DNA of 32,725 nucleotides from Clostridia bacterium (lineage in GTDB: Bacteria; Bacillota_A; Clostridia; UBA1212; UBA1255), in the NCBI GenBank assembly GCA_017522515.1, contig JAFWZH010000190.1, positions 1-32,725 on the forward strand, read 5' to 3'. The stretch's first letter is position 1, and each line of letters begins with the position of its first letter. Shown piece by piece: positions 17,342-24,829 of this stretch. Under the pieces are notes generated by a model. It was not told the origin of the DNA. It saw nothing but the letters and a program-made list of their open reading frames with translations, and ran no database searches. The position numbers and the translations under genes are program-made.

Positions 17342-18256
17342 ATGAAGCACGTTCTTGATATTACTGACCTTTCCGTAACGGAAATTGACGAATTAATCGC
17401 TACAGCAAAGGATATTGTTGCCAACAAAGAAAAATACCAAGAAGTTTGTAAGCATAAAAAGCTCGCCACACTTTTCTTTGAACCAAGTACACGTACACGT
17501 CTCAGCTTTGAGGCTGCCATGTTAGAGCTTGGAGGCAGTGTGATTGGCTTTTCATCGGCTTCAAGCAGTTCTTCTTCTAAGGGTGAATCTGTACAGGATA
17601 CGGTTAAAGTTGTAGGCTATTATGCTGATATTATTGCTATGCGTCATCCTAAGGAAGGCGCTCCAATGGCGGCTACGGCTGTTTCCGACGTTCCGATTAT
17701 TAATGCCGGTGACGGAGGCCACCATCATCCTACGCAAACACTTGCGGACCTTCTCACGATTCATCGCGAAAAAGGTCACTTTGATAATCTGACTGTTGGT
17801 TTTTGCGGCGATTTAAAATTCGGTCGTACCGTTCACTCCCTTGTTAATGCTTTATCTCGTTATACCGGTATCAAACTGGTATTTATTTCTCCTGACGAGC
17901 TTAAAATACCTCAATATATAAAGACTGATATAATCGAAAAGAACGGTATGCCTTATGTTGAAACGCAAACAATGGAGAGTGTTATGCCTGAGCTTGACAT
18001 TCTTTACATGACGAGAGTTCAAGGTGAGCGTTTCTTTAATGAAGCAGACTATATTCGTTTAAGAGACTATTATATTTTAACACCTGATAAGCTTGAAAAT
18101 GCTAAAAAGGATTTATGCATTATGCATCCCTTACCCCGTGTTAACGAAATTGCGCGTAGCATTGACAGCGACCCTCGTGCTTGTTATTTCAAGCAGGTTG
18201 AAAATGGCAAATTCATGAGAATGGCTCTTATTATGAAGCTTTTGGGAGGTATCTGA
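17342..18256 (+). CDS. pyrB: Aspartate carbamoyltransferase catalytic subunit
   Basis: 304 aa. Condenses carbamoyl phosphate with aspartate, the committed step. The carbamoyl-phosphate motif is STRTR (49-53), the catalytic loop is [10 protein letters not shown] (near 74-83, Lys80), and HPTQTLADL (129-137) is the conserved family signature. AAGGAGG precedes the ATG. It is followed by pyrI after one base, so the enzyme is expected to be the allosteric PyrB6-PyrI6 dodecamer, as in enterobacteria and some Clostridia. Confidence 0.97.
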   Translation: MKHVLDITDLSVTEIDELIATAKDIVANKEKYQEVCKHKKLATLFFEPSTRTRLSFEAAMLELGGSVIGFSSASSSSSSKGESVQDTVKVVGYYADIIAMRHPKEGAPMAATAVSDVPIINAGDGGHHHPTQTLADLLTIHREKGHFDNLTVGFCGDLKFGRTVHSLVNALSRYTGIKLVFISPDELKIPQYIKTDIIEKNGMPYVETQTMESVMPELDILYMTRVQGERFFNEADYIRLRDYYILTPDKLENAKKDLCIMHPLPRVNEIARSIDSDPRACYFKQVENGKFMRMALIMKLLGGI

Positions 18257-18257
18257 T

Positions 18258-18683
18258 ATGACAATTGACCAAATTGAAAACGGAATAGTGCTTGACCATA
18301 TCAAAGCAGGCAATGCCATGGCCATTTATCGTTATTTACAGCTTGATGAACTTGATTGTACCGTTGCTGTTATAAAGAATGTTAAAAGCGTTAAAATGGG
18401 CAAAAAAGACATCATAAAAATAGATTCTCTCATTGATATTAACCTTGATGTTTTGGGTTATTTTGATGAAAATATCACTGTTAATATCATTCGTGATGGT
18501 AAAAAAGTTGATAAAAAGCATGTCAGCTTGCCTGAAAAGATTGTAAATATCGTTAAGTGTAAAAACCCTCGTTGTATTACATCAACAGAGCAGGAGCTTG
18601 ACCATGTATTCCGTCTTACCGATTCTGAAAAGCGCGTTTACAGATGTATGTATTGCGATTCGAGCAATAATTTCTTACCGTAA
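18258..18683 (+). CDS. pyrI: Aspartate carbamoyltransferase regulatory subunit
   Basis: 141 aa. Binds nucleotide effectors and controls PyrB. The N-terminal allosteric domain (IENGIVLDHIKAGNA) matches the PyrI family. The C-terminal zinc domain has Cys101, Cys106, Cys130 and Cys133 (C-x4-C ... C-x2-C). A GGGAGGT ribosome site is inside the end of pyrB. Last gene of the operon. Its stop codon directly abuts the stop of the convergent permease gene, and no terminator is visible between them. Confidence 0.95.
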   Translation: MTIDQIENGIVLDHIKAGNAMAIYRYLQLDELDCTVAVIKNVKSVKMGKKDIIKIDSLIDINLDVLGYFDENITVNIIRDGKKVDKKHVSLPEKIVNIVKCKNPRCITSTEQELDHVFRLTDSEKRVYRCMYCDSSNNFLP

Positions 18684-19388
18684 TCACGTGTTGCCAAATA
18701 GCTTCATTATTATTGTCAGCACAATTACGAAGCCAAAATTAAATAATGAAAAAAGAATTATATAGCTCTTTTTCTTGTCAGGATTATGTTTTGAATATTC
18801 GCGGAATGTTATTAAACTTGCAAGTGATGCAATTAAAGTACCTGCCCCGCCGATATTCACGCCCACAAGAAGAGAGCTGTAATTTTCTGTAAATTGACAT
18901 GAGAATATGCTTACGAGGTTTGCGGCAATGTTTTGCATTATAAAAGTAAACGCCATGTGTTTCGTCTTGCCTGTTGAACTAAGCACGAAATAACCAAGAG
19001 GCAAAAAAGTCAAAAGCGCCATATCATTTGCAATAAGCATTGAACCTATAAAAGTTATGTAAACCAAAGCTAAAATGCATACTTTAATATTGCCGAAGAG
19101 TCGAACTATTTTTTGTGCTATTATGTAAAAAAAGTTTACGTTTTTCAATGCACAAACTACAGCGAGAACGCAAAAAAGACAAGTGAGCGTCTTGAAATCA
19201 AAATAATAAAGATATTTTGCATCCGGCGTAACAATCATAGACGTTATAAAAGCTGCTGCAAAAGCTACTGTCATTACGACATTCTTCCTGATAAAAACAC
19301 CAACTGACATAAGAATCTCATATATATATCCATGCAGATGCGTGTGATGATTTTTTTGGGGATGTCCTTGCACGATTGCTCTTCTCAT
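18684..19388 (-). CDS. SLC13/ArsB-type anion permease, apparently internally shortened
   Basis: 234 aa from ATG at 19388, with AGAGG six bases upstream. An in-frame GTG at 19421 is possible. The N-terminal part looks like the first half of the citrate/anion permease family: hydrophobic segments at about 35-54 and 66-82, then SMLIANDMALLTFLPLGYFVL (117-136, re-entrant region). After QNIAANL (152-158) the sequence passes straight into FTENYSSLLVGVNIGGAGTLIASLASLITF (166-195; first 20 residues are the family's second re-entrant signature). Members I know of are about 370 aa, so roughly 130 central residues seem absent, in frame. It may be a degenerate, reduced or half-size transporter. Substrate unknown. 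Confidence 0.6.
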   Translation of the reverse strand: MRRAIVQGHPQKNHHTHLHGYIYEILMSVGVFIRKNVVMTVAFAAAFITSMIVTPDAKYLYYFDFKTLTCLFCVLAVVCALKNVNFFYIIAQKIVRLFGNIKVCILALVYITFIGSMLIANDMALLTFLPLGYFVLSSTGKTKHMAFTFIMQNIAANLVSIFSCQFTENYSSLLVGVNIGGAGTLIASLASLITFREYSKHNPDKKKSYIILFSLFNFGFVIVLTIIMKLFGNT

Positions 19389-19472
19389 TTTATACCTCTG
19401 AAATGTAATCAATAGCGACACATTATACTACTTTATAAAAAAAAATCCAGCTTTATTTATTCTGCATTTTAC

Positions 19473-19500
19473 TTGACAAAATCTAAGGGGATATTATAAT
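19473..19500 (+). promoter_or_regulatory. Consensus sigma-A promoter for the lepB locus
   Basis: Perfect TTGACA (19473-19478) and perfect TATAAT (19495-19500) with a 16-base spacer. The -10 ends only five bases before the ATG at 19506, so transcription would begin at that ATG or within it. Confidence 0.85.
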
Positions 19501-19505
19501 AATTT

Positions 19506-20147
19506 ATGTTAATTACTTCTGAAAGTAGTGGTATTTTGAAACAAGACGATAAAAATATTTTTGATATAGATTTTACATGTAAAAAGGAACCTTTAAAGGA
19601 TAGCTCAAATGCTGCAACCGATTTCTTTGAACTTTCAATGAAACTTGACAAGGTTGCACCTTTACACGAAGAAGAACCTGTCAAAACTTTAGAAAATACA
19701 GAAGAAATCGCCGAGGAAATCACTGAGGATGTTGCCGAAGAAGTTTCTGAAGAAGCATCGGAGGACTTACCTACGGAATGTTCTGAGTGCCCAGAGCCTA
19801 ATGCCGACGAAACAATCTCAGAAGTAGAAATTATAGAAAAATCTTTTGCTGAAGTATCTGAAAAAGAAACAGAAGAACCCAAAGAAGAAAATGATGCTGA
19901 TATTGAAGAAAAACCTGAAATCATTCCGTCCGGCGAAAACGACGAGGTTATTATTAGTGTCGTTAATTGGGGAAAATCTAAAAATAAAACTCAAAAACCG
20001 CAAAACACTGCTTTGACAGATACACCTGTCCCCAAAAAGAACAACACGGTTGTTTCTACTGAGGATGGTTTCGAGATTAAATTATGCAACTTTAAGAGCC
20101 TTTCAAACAAAAAAGACAATCCTGACAATAAAATAAAAAAAAAATAA
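19506..20147 (+). CDS. Acidic cytoplasmic domain, likely N-terminal part of a split signal peptidase I
   Basis: 213 aa before a TAA stop. No known domain. The centre (about 55-145) is very rich in Glu/Asp and resembles a disordered acidic tether. The tail is basic and ends KIKKK. The stop follows a run of ten A. Reading one base back there continues into a basic residue-then-membrane segment of signal peptidase I. The ATG at 19506 has no ribosome site at the right distance and coincides with the predicted transcript start. TTG at 19536 is an alternative start with only a weak upstream site. A long open frame on the opposite strand is a Ser-rich shadow of the acidic codons. Function is inferred from the junction, not from homology. 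Confidence 0.6.
   Translation: MLITSESSGILKQDDKNIFDIDFTCKKEPLKDSSNAATDFFELSMKLDKVAPLHEEEPVKTLENTEEIAEEITEDVAEEVSEEASEDLPTECSECPEPNADETISEVEIIEKSFAEVSEKETEEPKEENDADIEEKPEIIPSGENDEVIISVVNWGKSKNKTQKPQNTALTDTPVPKKNNTVVSTEDGFEIKLCNFKSLSNKKDNPDNKIKKK
20135..20144 (+). other. A10 run at the -1 frame junction
   Basis: Ten A bases, followed at once by the TAA stop of the acidic ORF. Adding one A, by transcriptional slippage or sequence correction, or a -1 ribosomal shift on AAA codons, joins the acidic ORF to the signal peptidase frame. The result is one 396-aa protein. Confidence 0.75.
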
Positions 20148-20695
20148 CAAGTATTTTTAAAGAAGTAGCTGTCACAATAGGGATTTTTGCATTCTTATTC
20201 GTTTTAATAGTTACTTTTAGTATTTACGTTCATAGAAAGAACGAAGTCAACGGCAGTTCCATGGAGCCCACATTAAGTAACGGAGACAGCGTATATACAA
20301 CGATGCTTCCGTATATTTTCGGAGATTACAAAATCAACGACATCGTTATTATTGATGTGGATCTTGACAGCAGTTGGTCATATTTCCATTTATTTGGTCA
20401 AGTATTTGCCCAAAAGAATCCCGATACATTTTGGATAAAAAGAATAGTTGGTCTTCCCGGCGACGAACTGCGCTTTGAAGGCAACAAATATTACCGCAAC
20501 GGAGTATTGGTAGAAGAGGACTTTATCAAAGACAAAAACGTGCTTGCCTACCCCGTTGATACAACAATTATCGTTCCGGAAAATTGCGTATACGTCATGG
20601 GTGACAATCGTAATATAAGCAAGGATAGTCGCGATGCAACCGTCGGCCCTATACCCTCATATAAAATAATCGGACGCATGTGGAAAAAATCTTAA
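20144..20695 (+). CDS. lepB: Signal peptidase I, reached by -1 frame change
   Basis: Membrane serine protease that removes signal peptides from exported proteins. From 20144 the frame encodes ITSIFKEVAV, a membrane segment (about 20171-20224), then NGSSMEPTL with the catalytic Ser (codon 20258-20260). Next come WIKRIVGLPGD with the catalytic Lys, and MGDNRNISKDSRD, the family's last conserved box. There is no ATG, GTG or TTG in this frame between the stop at 20129 and the ATG at 20261. That ATG is the Met directly after the catalytic Ser, so starting there would give an inactive, unanchored 144-aa product. The coordinates given are the part downstream of the junction. The full fusion would span 19506-20695, with Ser252 and Lys312. 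Confidence 0.85.
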   Translation: MTSIFKEVAVTIGIFAFLFVLIVTFSIYVHRKNEVNGSSMEPTLSNGDSVYTTMLPYIFGDYKINDIVIIDVDLDSSWSYFHLFGQVFAQKNPDTFWIKRIVGLPGDELRFEGNKYYRNGVLVEEDFIKDKNVLAYPVDTTIIVPENCVYVMGDNRNISKDSRDATVGPIPSYKIIGRMWKKS

Positions 20696-20764
20696 TTTCG
20701 CATAAAACCCCTTAACAGCACATATAAATTCAGTATGTTTATACGGTGCGAAGGGAGATTTTAT

Positions 20765-21799
20765 ATGAATACCGAAAATTTTCTTACTATAGATGAAGCC
20801 TACGGCTTTAATTCTTTAAACCACACGCAAACGAGAGACGGCTTACTTTTCACCATTAAATCTGCCGTTACAGAAACGTATATATTAAAACCCGTTACCG
20901 AAGGTTTTGAAAGAAAAAAATTTATATATTCTGTGCATAACTATCTGAACAATCGTGGTTTTTTAAATACAGACAGAATAATTTTGACAAAAAGTAATGA
21001 ACTTACAGTAAATATTAATGACAAGAGGTACATATGCAATAAAGTCGTAAGCGGGCGACAAGCTTCCGTCGACAACTTGCAAGATGCAAAAACAGCAGCT
21101 CGACTGTTGGCGTGCATGCATAATTCCGGCGACGGTTTCACTACGGAAAGGGCTGCAACACTTAACAAAACAGTTGTATGTGAAAGCGAAATTAATTACG
21201 TGAAAAACGATTTAGGACAGCTCCAGGAGCTTTTCGAACACAGATGCAAAGAGCTGACACGCTTTAATAAGTTGGCTGCACGAGGAAAAGGTGTTTTTGA
21301 TTATGAATACATGTCCATAGCAGACAAATACTGTAATAAAGCAGAAGAGTTATGTCATGCTTTAAAAGAATCAAAATACGAAGAAATTTCCGAAAATTAC
21401 AGAAAAACCGGTGCCGTATGTCATAAGGATTTTGCCTTTCATAATGTAATATTAAGCGATTCTTACAAGTCAGGTATTATAAATTTTGACCAAGCTTCCA
21501 TTGATCTACCGCTTTTTGACTTAACAAATTTGATTAAACGTCGTATGAAAAAGTGCGGTTGGCACGTCTCGGAAGCATACGAAATATTAGAAGAATACAG
21601 CCGGTTAAGAGAGCTTTCAAAATATGAAATTGAAATAATGCGAATAGTATTAGGCTTTCCGCAAAAGCTCTGGAGAATTGTAAATAAATACTACAACACG
21701 AGGCGCTCCTGGTGCGAAAAAAGTTGTCTGATGAAACTGTCTGAAATTGAAAGTGAAAACGATATAATAAATAAATTTATAAAAGAGTTTACTTTTTAA
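20765..21799 (+). CDS. CotS-family spore coat kinase-like protein
   Basis: 344 aa from ATG at 20765, with AAGGGAGA upstream. It belongs to the aminoglycoside phosphotransferase/choline-kinase fold, CotS/YsxE branch, proteins of the Bacillus and Clostridium spore coat. The kinase motif HKDFAFHN (His220, Asp222, Asn227) and the metal-binding NFD (Asp242) are visible. DLPLFDLTNLIKRRM downstream is characteristic of the spore group. The DFG-equivalent position is Asn-Phe-Asp rather than the common Asp-Phe-Asp. A possible sporulation-type -10 (CATATAAA, 20721-20728) lies upstream. Substrate unknown. Its last 11 bases overlap the convergent methyltransferase gene. Confidence 0.8.
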   Translation: MNTENFLTIDEAYGFNSLNHTQTRDGLLFTIKSAVTETYILKPVTEGFERKKFIYSVHNYLNNRGFLNTDRIILTKSNELTVNINDKRYICNKVVSGRQASVDNLQDAKTAARLLACMHNSGDGFTTERAATLNKTVVCESEINYVKNDLGQLQELFEHRCKELTRFNKLAARGKGVFDYEYMSIADKYCNKAEELCHALKESKYEEISENYRKTGAVCHKDFAFHNVILSDSYKSGIINFDQASIDLPLFDLTNLIKRRMKKCGWHVSEAYEILEEYSRLRELSKYEIEIMRIVLGFPQKLWRIVNKYYNTRRSWCEKSCLMKLSEIESENDIINKFIKEFTF

Positions 21800-22646
21800 G
21801 GCCGTGCATCCTAAGTCCTGCTTCATACGCTACGAGAGTAGAAGCAAAACCTACATTTAAAGATTCACAAGAGCCGAGCATCGGAATTATTACAGGCTCA
21901 GCGACAGGTAAAGTTCTCCAATAAGACGATATACCCGTGTGCTCATTACCGGCAACAATGGCGATGCGTCCTTTGTATTCAACATCGCAATATGCCTTTG
22001 TCGCAGTAAGATCCGTAAGCACAGCTTTAAAGTTATTTGCAACAAGCCACTCACCAACCTCAGTCATTTCCGCTTCTGCCACCGGCATCATAAAAGATGC
22101 ACCCAGCGCAGAACGCACCAGACGGCTGTTTGAGAGCTTTACCCTGCGATTGACTACAATTGCACCACACCCACCTGCGCAGTCAAGAGAACGCAAAATA
22201 GCGCCAATATTGCCCGGTTGCTCCTGCCCGTCCAATATCATAATCAACATATTATCATAAAGAGGCATATTATCTAAATTATACAACTCGCGGCGAGCAA
22301 TAATAAAGCAAAAATCTGCTCCGTCGCGGTCGCTTATTTTTTTACATGCTTTATCAGATACAGCATAAGAAGCTTTTGCATAATTTACCAGACTCTCTGC
22401 CAGCTCCAATTCACTGTCTGAAAGTCTGCCGCCTTGCAAGGCATCGCTGCTTATAAAGAAATGCGAAATATGCATTCCCTTATCCATAAGCTTTTGGGCT
22501 GCCCACAGACCTTCACAAATAAAGCTTTCTTTATCTGTTTTTGTGGCGCTTCCCTTACCTGACAAAAGCTCTTTTGCAAATTTTACCTCATCGGAGGCTA
22601 TACCGCATATATTACATTTTGATAATATTAATTCTGATTTATCCAT
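21789..22646 (-). CDS. SPOUT (TrmH/SpoU) RNA 2'-O-methyltransferase, copy 1
   Basis: 285 aa. An N-terminal RNA-binding region (about 1-125) precedes the SPOUT knot domain. All three SpoU motifs are present: LDGQEQPGNIGAILRSLDCAG, whose first 20 residues carry the catalytic Asn and Arg (Asn-Ile-Gly, Arg-Ser); VAGNEHTGIS; and IPMLGSCESLNVGFASTLVAYE (core SLNVGFAS). Such enzymes methylate a ribose 2'-OH in tRNA or rRNA with SAM, and the target base here is unknown. The ribosome site is weak. It lies 14 bases after a second SpoU gene, so coupling or readthrough is likely. Confidence 0.87.
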   Translation of the reverse strand: MDKSELILSKCNICGIASDEVKFAKELLSGKGSATKTDKESFICEGLWAAQKLMDKGMHISHFFISSDALQGGRLSDSELELAESLVNYAKASYAVSDKACKKISDRDGADFCFIIARRELYNLDNMPLYDNMLIMILDGQEQPGNIGAILRSLDCAGGCGAIVVNRRVKLSNSRLVRSALGASFMMPVAEAEMTEVGEWLVANNFKAVLTDLTATKAYCDVEYKGRIAIVAGNEHTGISSYWRTLPVAEPVIIPMLGSCESLNVGFASTLVAYEAGLRMHGLKK

Positions 22647-22660
22647 CTTTATTCTCGTTT

Positions 22661-23419
22661 CTAATAATTAAACGTATGGAATTGCCAATGCATGGCTATT
22701 CCTGCTGCTATTGTTAAATTTAACGAATCCACAGTATTGAGGTGCCTTATACAAAGCGGCGTACCAACCTCTAAATAGCCATCATCAAGTCCCCTTGATT
22801 CATTCCCAAAAATAAGGCTACACGGTCTATTTGGTGTCTTTTCGGGCGTAAATTGCTCCAAATCTCTGCCTTTTAGCATAAACGGAAAATAATCTCTCTC
22901 CCCTGCTTCTTCTGCATATTCTTCAAAGCTCTTATAATTATAAATACGAACCCTAAAAAAGGCTCCCATTGATGCCCTTATAGTCTTCGGATCGAAGCAA
23001 TCTGCCGCAGGCTCTATTATTGCAATATCAAAAAATGAAAATGCAGCCGCCGTTCTTAAAATTGTTCCTAAATTTCCCATGTCTGCCGGATTAACGAGAA
23101 CAATGTGTTTATTTTTCATATTCAGCTTTTGCTGCCTTTTCATAAAAACACCCACCGCCATTACGCTGCCTTTGGGGCATATTCTGGCGATGGTGTTATC
23201 ATCTTCTTTAAACGGAATATTTAAAGCGCAGCATTTCTCTTTAAGAAGTGCTACGCCTGTATTATTATTACTTTTTGATGAAACGAGTACCTTAACAACC
23301 GTATCCGGTGCATTTTCGATTAACTCAACAGTCGGGAAAACGCCCTCGGTATATGAATATGTAAACTCTTTTTTATACGGCTTTACGCGCATGTCCTGCG
23401 TCGTGTATAAGTTCTCCAT
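22661..23419 (-). CDS. SPOUT (TrmH/SpoU) RNA 2'-O-methyltransferase, copy 2
   Basis: 252 aa. The N-terminal half is a short substrate-binding region. The SpoU motifs are VNPADMGNLGTILRTAAAFS, LIFGNESRGL and IRHLNTVDSLNLTIAAGIAM (in order). It diverges strongly from the neighbouring copy, so this is not a recent duplication. No ribosome site is seen before the ATG at 23419, which is 7 bases after the flavodoxin stop. Translation is probably coupled to that gene. RNA target unknown. Confidence 0.87.
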   Translation of the reverse strand: MENLYTTQDMRVKPYKKEFTYSYTEGVFPTVELIENAPDTVVKVLVSSKSNNNTGVALLKEKCCALNIPFKEDDNTIARICPKGSVMAVGVFMKRQQKLNMKNKHIVLVNPADMGNLGTILRTAAAFSFFDIAIIEPAADCFDPKTIRASMGAFFRVRIYNYKSFEEYAEEAGERDYFPFMLKGRDLEQFTPEKTPNRPCSLIFGNESRGLDDGYLEVGTPLCIRHLNTVDSLNLTIAAGIAMHWQFHTFNY

Positions 23420-23426
23420 AATCGCA

Positions 23427-23981
23427 TCAATATTTGTAAATAGTTTTTCTTCTCTCGAATTCTTCTTGTTCGATCATCTTCTCGGCTTGGTCGGAAAGTT
23501 GCTGTGCCCACTCTGCCATATCATCAAGTATAGCCTGTGTCTCAGAATCTTCGTCACACCAAATAGGCTCTACGCAATGCTTTGTACCAAGAATCACTGA
23601 ATCTTTAAGCCAATCTTTTTCAAGTTTTGAAAGTGCCTTTGTATCATCCTTCATACCTGTTGAGAAAAGTGCAACCTTTCTATCGTACACTTTAATAACA
23701 TTGAAAAGTGTATTATATACAGGATTGTATGAATCATACCAAACAGGAGTACCGATAAAAATAAGGTCGTAGTCACGAGGGTCCCATTTAAAAGGGAAAA
23801 TATCAGGTTTTTTCTTACCTAAAACTTCAAGACGAAGCTTTAGATTATTAAAAAATCCAAATCCTTTAACCTTTTTTACTCGTACAAGACGTGCTACGTC
23901 CGCACCTATTTTATCAGCAATTGCATGTGCAACTGCGTCTGTATTACCGTCTACCGATGTATACAAAATCAATTTCTTCAT
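23427..23981 (-). CDS. Flavodoxin-family protein
   Basis: 184 aa. The N-terminal FMN phosphate loop reads TSVDGNTDA (8-16), and the second FMN loop GTPVWYDSYNP follows the predicted third strand (YDLIFIGTPVW). A charged, Glu-rich tail follows the fold. It is likely an electron carrier or NAD(P)H-dependent reductase-like protein. AAGGAG precedes the ATG at 23981. It is first in a three-gene operon with the two SpoU genes, with no obvious functional link. Confidence 0.85.
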   Translation of the reverse strand: MKKLILYTSVDGNTDAVAHAIADKIGADVARLVRVKKVKGFGFFNNLKLRLEVLGKKKPDIFPFKWDPRDYDLIFIGTPVWYDSYNPVYNTLFNVIKVYDRKVALFSTGMKDDTKALSKLEKDWLKDSVILGTKHCVEPIWCDEDSETQAILDDMAEWAQQLSDQAEKMIEQEEFERRKTIYKY

Positions 23982-24023
23982 TATTAAAGAAACTCCTTTC
24001 GAACTTAAAAAAATTCTCTCTAT

Positions 24024-24052
24024 AGATTACAATTTTTTCCACTCTTTGTCAA
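24024..24052 (-). promoter_or_regulatory. Probable promoter for the flavodoxin-SpoU operon
   Basis: Minus strand perfect TTGACA (24047-24052) with TAATCT (24024-24029) 17 bases downstream. The -10 is a weak match. Confidence 0.45.
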
Positions 24053-24061
24053 CTTATATTT

Positions 24062-24829
24062 TTATTCCGCAAGCAAGCAATTCATATCATAAAAGCCCGC
24101 CGGCTTGTCCTTTAAGAAGAACGCAGCTTTTACGGCACCGTCTGCAAAAAGACTTCTTGACATAGCTTTATGAGTTACTTCAATAATCTCATTTTGACCT
24201 GCAAAAATAACTTGATGGTCTCCTACAATATTGCCGCCCCTCACAGAAGATATGCCGATTTCCGTAGGCTTACGCTTTGCACGTCTTGAGTGCCTGTCAT
24301 ATTCGTAATTAAACTTGTCCCCCTCAGACTCATTAATTGCATCTGCAATTGCCAGAGCTGTACCGCTGGGAGCGTCCAGTTTGCGATTATGGTGTTTTTC
24401 TACTATTTCTATATCATACTCTTCTCCCAAGAAAGCAGCTGCTTTTTTTGCAAGCTCTTTTAAAAGACATATACCGAGTGACATATTCGCAGACCAAAAC
24501 AACGGAATCTTTTTTGATGCCTCTGACATGAGTTTTTCATCCTCTTTAGACAGACCTGTTGTGGCAACAACAACTGCTATATTATTTGTTACGGCATACT
24601 CTAACAATCCGGGTAATGCAACGGGATTTGAAAAGTCAATTATAACATCTGCTTTTGCATCTGACGGAATCCCCTTTGCTCCTGCATACACCGGTATCTC
24701 TCCTGTGTTGTCTGCCATAACATCAATCCCGTACAAAATGCGTGCTTTATCAGAAAAGGCTGTGGTAACAATTTCCGCTACCACTTGGCCCATTTTTCCT
24801 TTATATCCATTAATTGCAATATTTATCAT
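24062..24829 (-). CDS. dapB: 4-hydroxy-tetrahydrodipicolinate reductase
   Basis: 255 aa. Second committed step to diaminopimelate and lysine, reducing the DapA product with NAD(P)H. N-terminal nucleotide motif GYKGKMG (8-14). Catalytic block EKHHNRKLDAPSGTAL with His146, His147, Lys150 and the substrate-binding Gly156-Thr157. The ATG overlaps the dapA stop (ATGA). Last gene of the serS-dapB cluster. No clear terminator follows before the flavodoxin promoter. Confidence 0.97.
   Translation of the reverse strand: MINIAINGYKGKMGQVVAEIVTTAFSDKARILYGIDVMADNTGEIPVYAGAKGIPSDAKADVIIDFSNPVALPGLLEYAVTNNIAVVVATTGLSKEDEKLMSEASKKIPLFWSANMSLGICLLKELAKKAAAFLGEEYDIEIVEKHHNRKLDAPSGTALAIADAINESEGDKFNYEYDRHSRRAKRKPTEIGISSVRGGNIVGDHQVIFAGQNEIIEVTHKAMSRSLFADGAVKAAFFLKDKPAGFYDMNCLLAE

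Noticed and set aside
19469..19924. 151-codon open frame on the minus strand, very Ser-rich
   Set aside because: It mirrors the GAA/GAG codons of the acidic plus-strand ORF, has no ribosome site and covers the plus-strand promoter. A composition shadow.
19506..20695. Treating lepB as a dead pseudogene
   Set aside because: All catalytic motifs and the membrane anchor are intact on both sides of the A10 run. Only a one-base frame step separates them, so slippage or a sequence error explains it better than decay.
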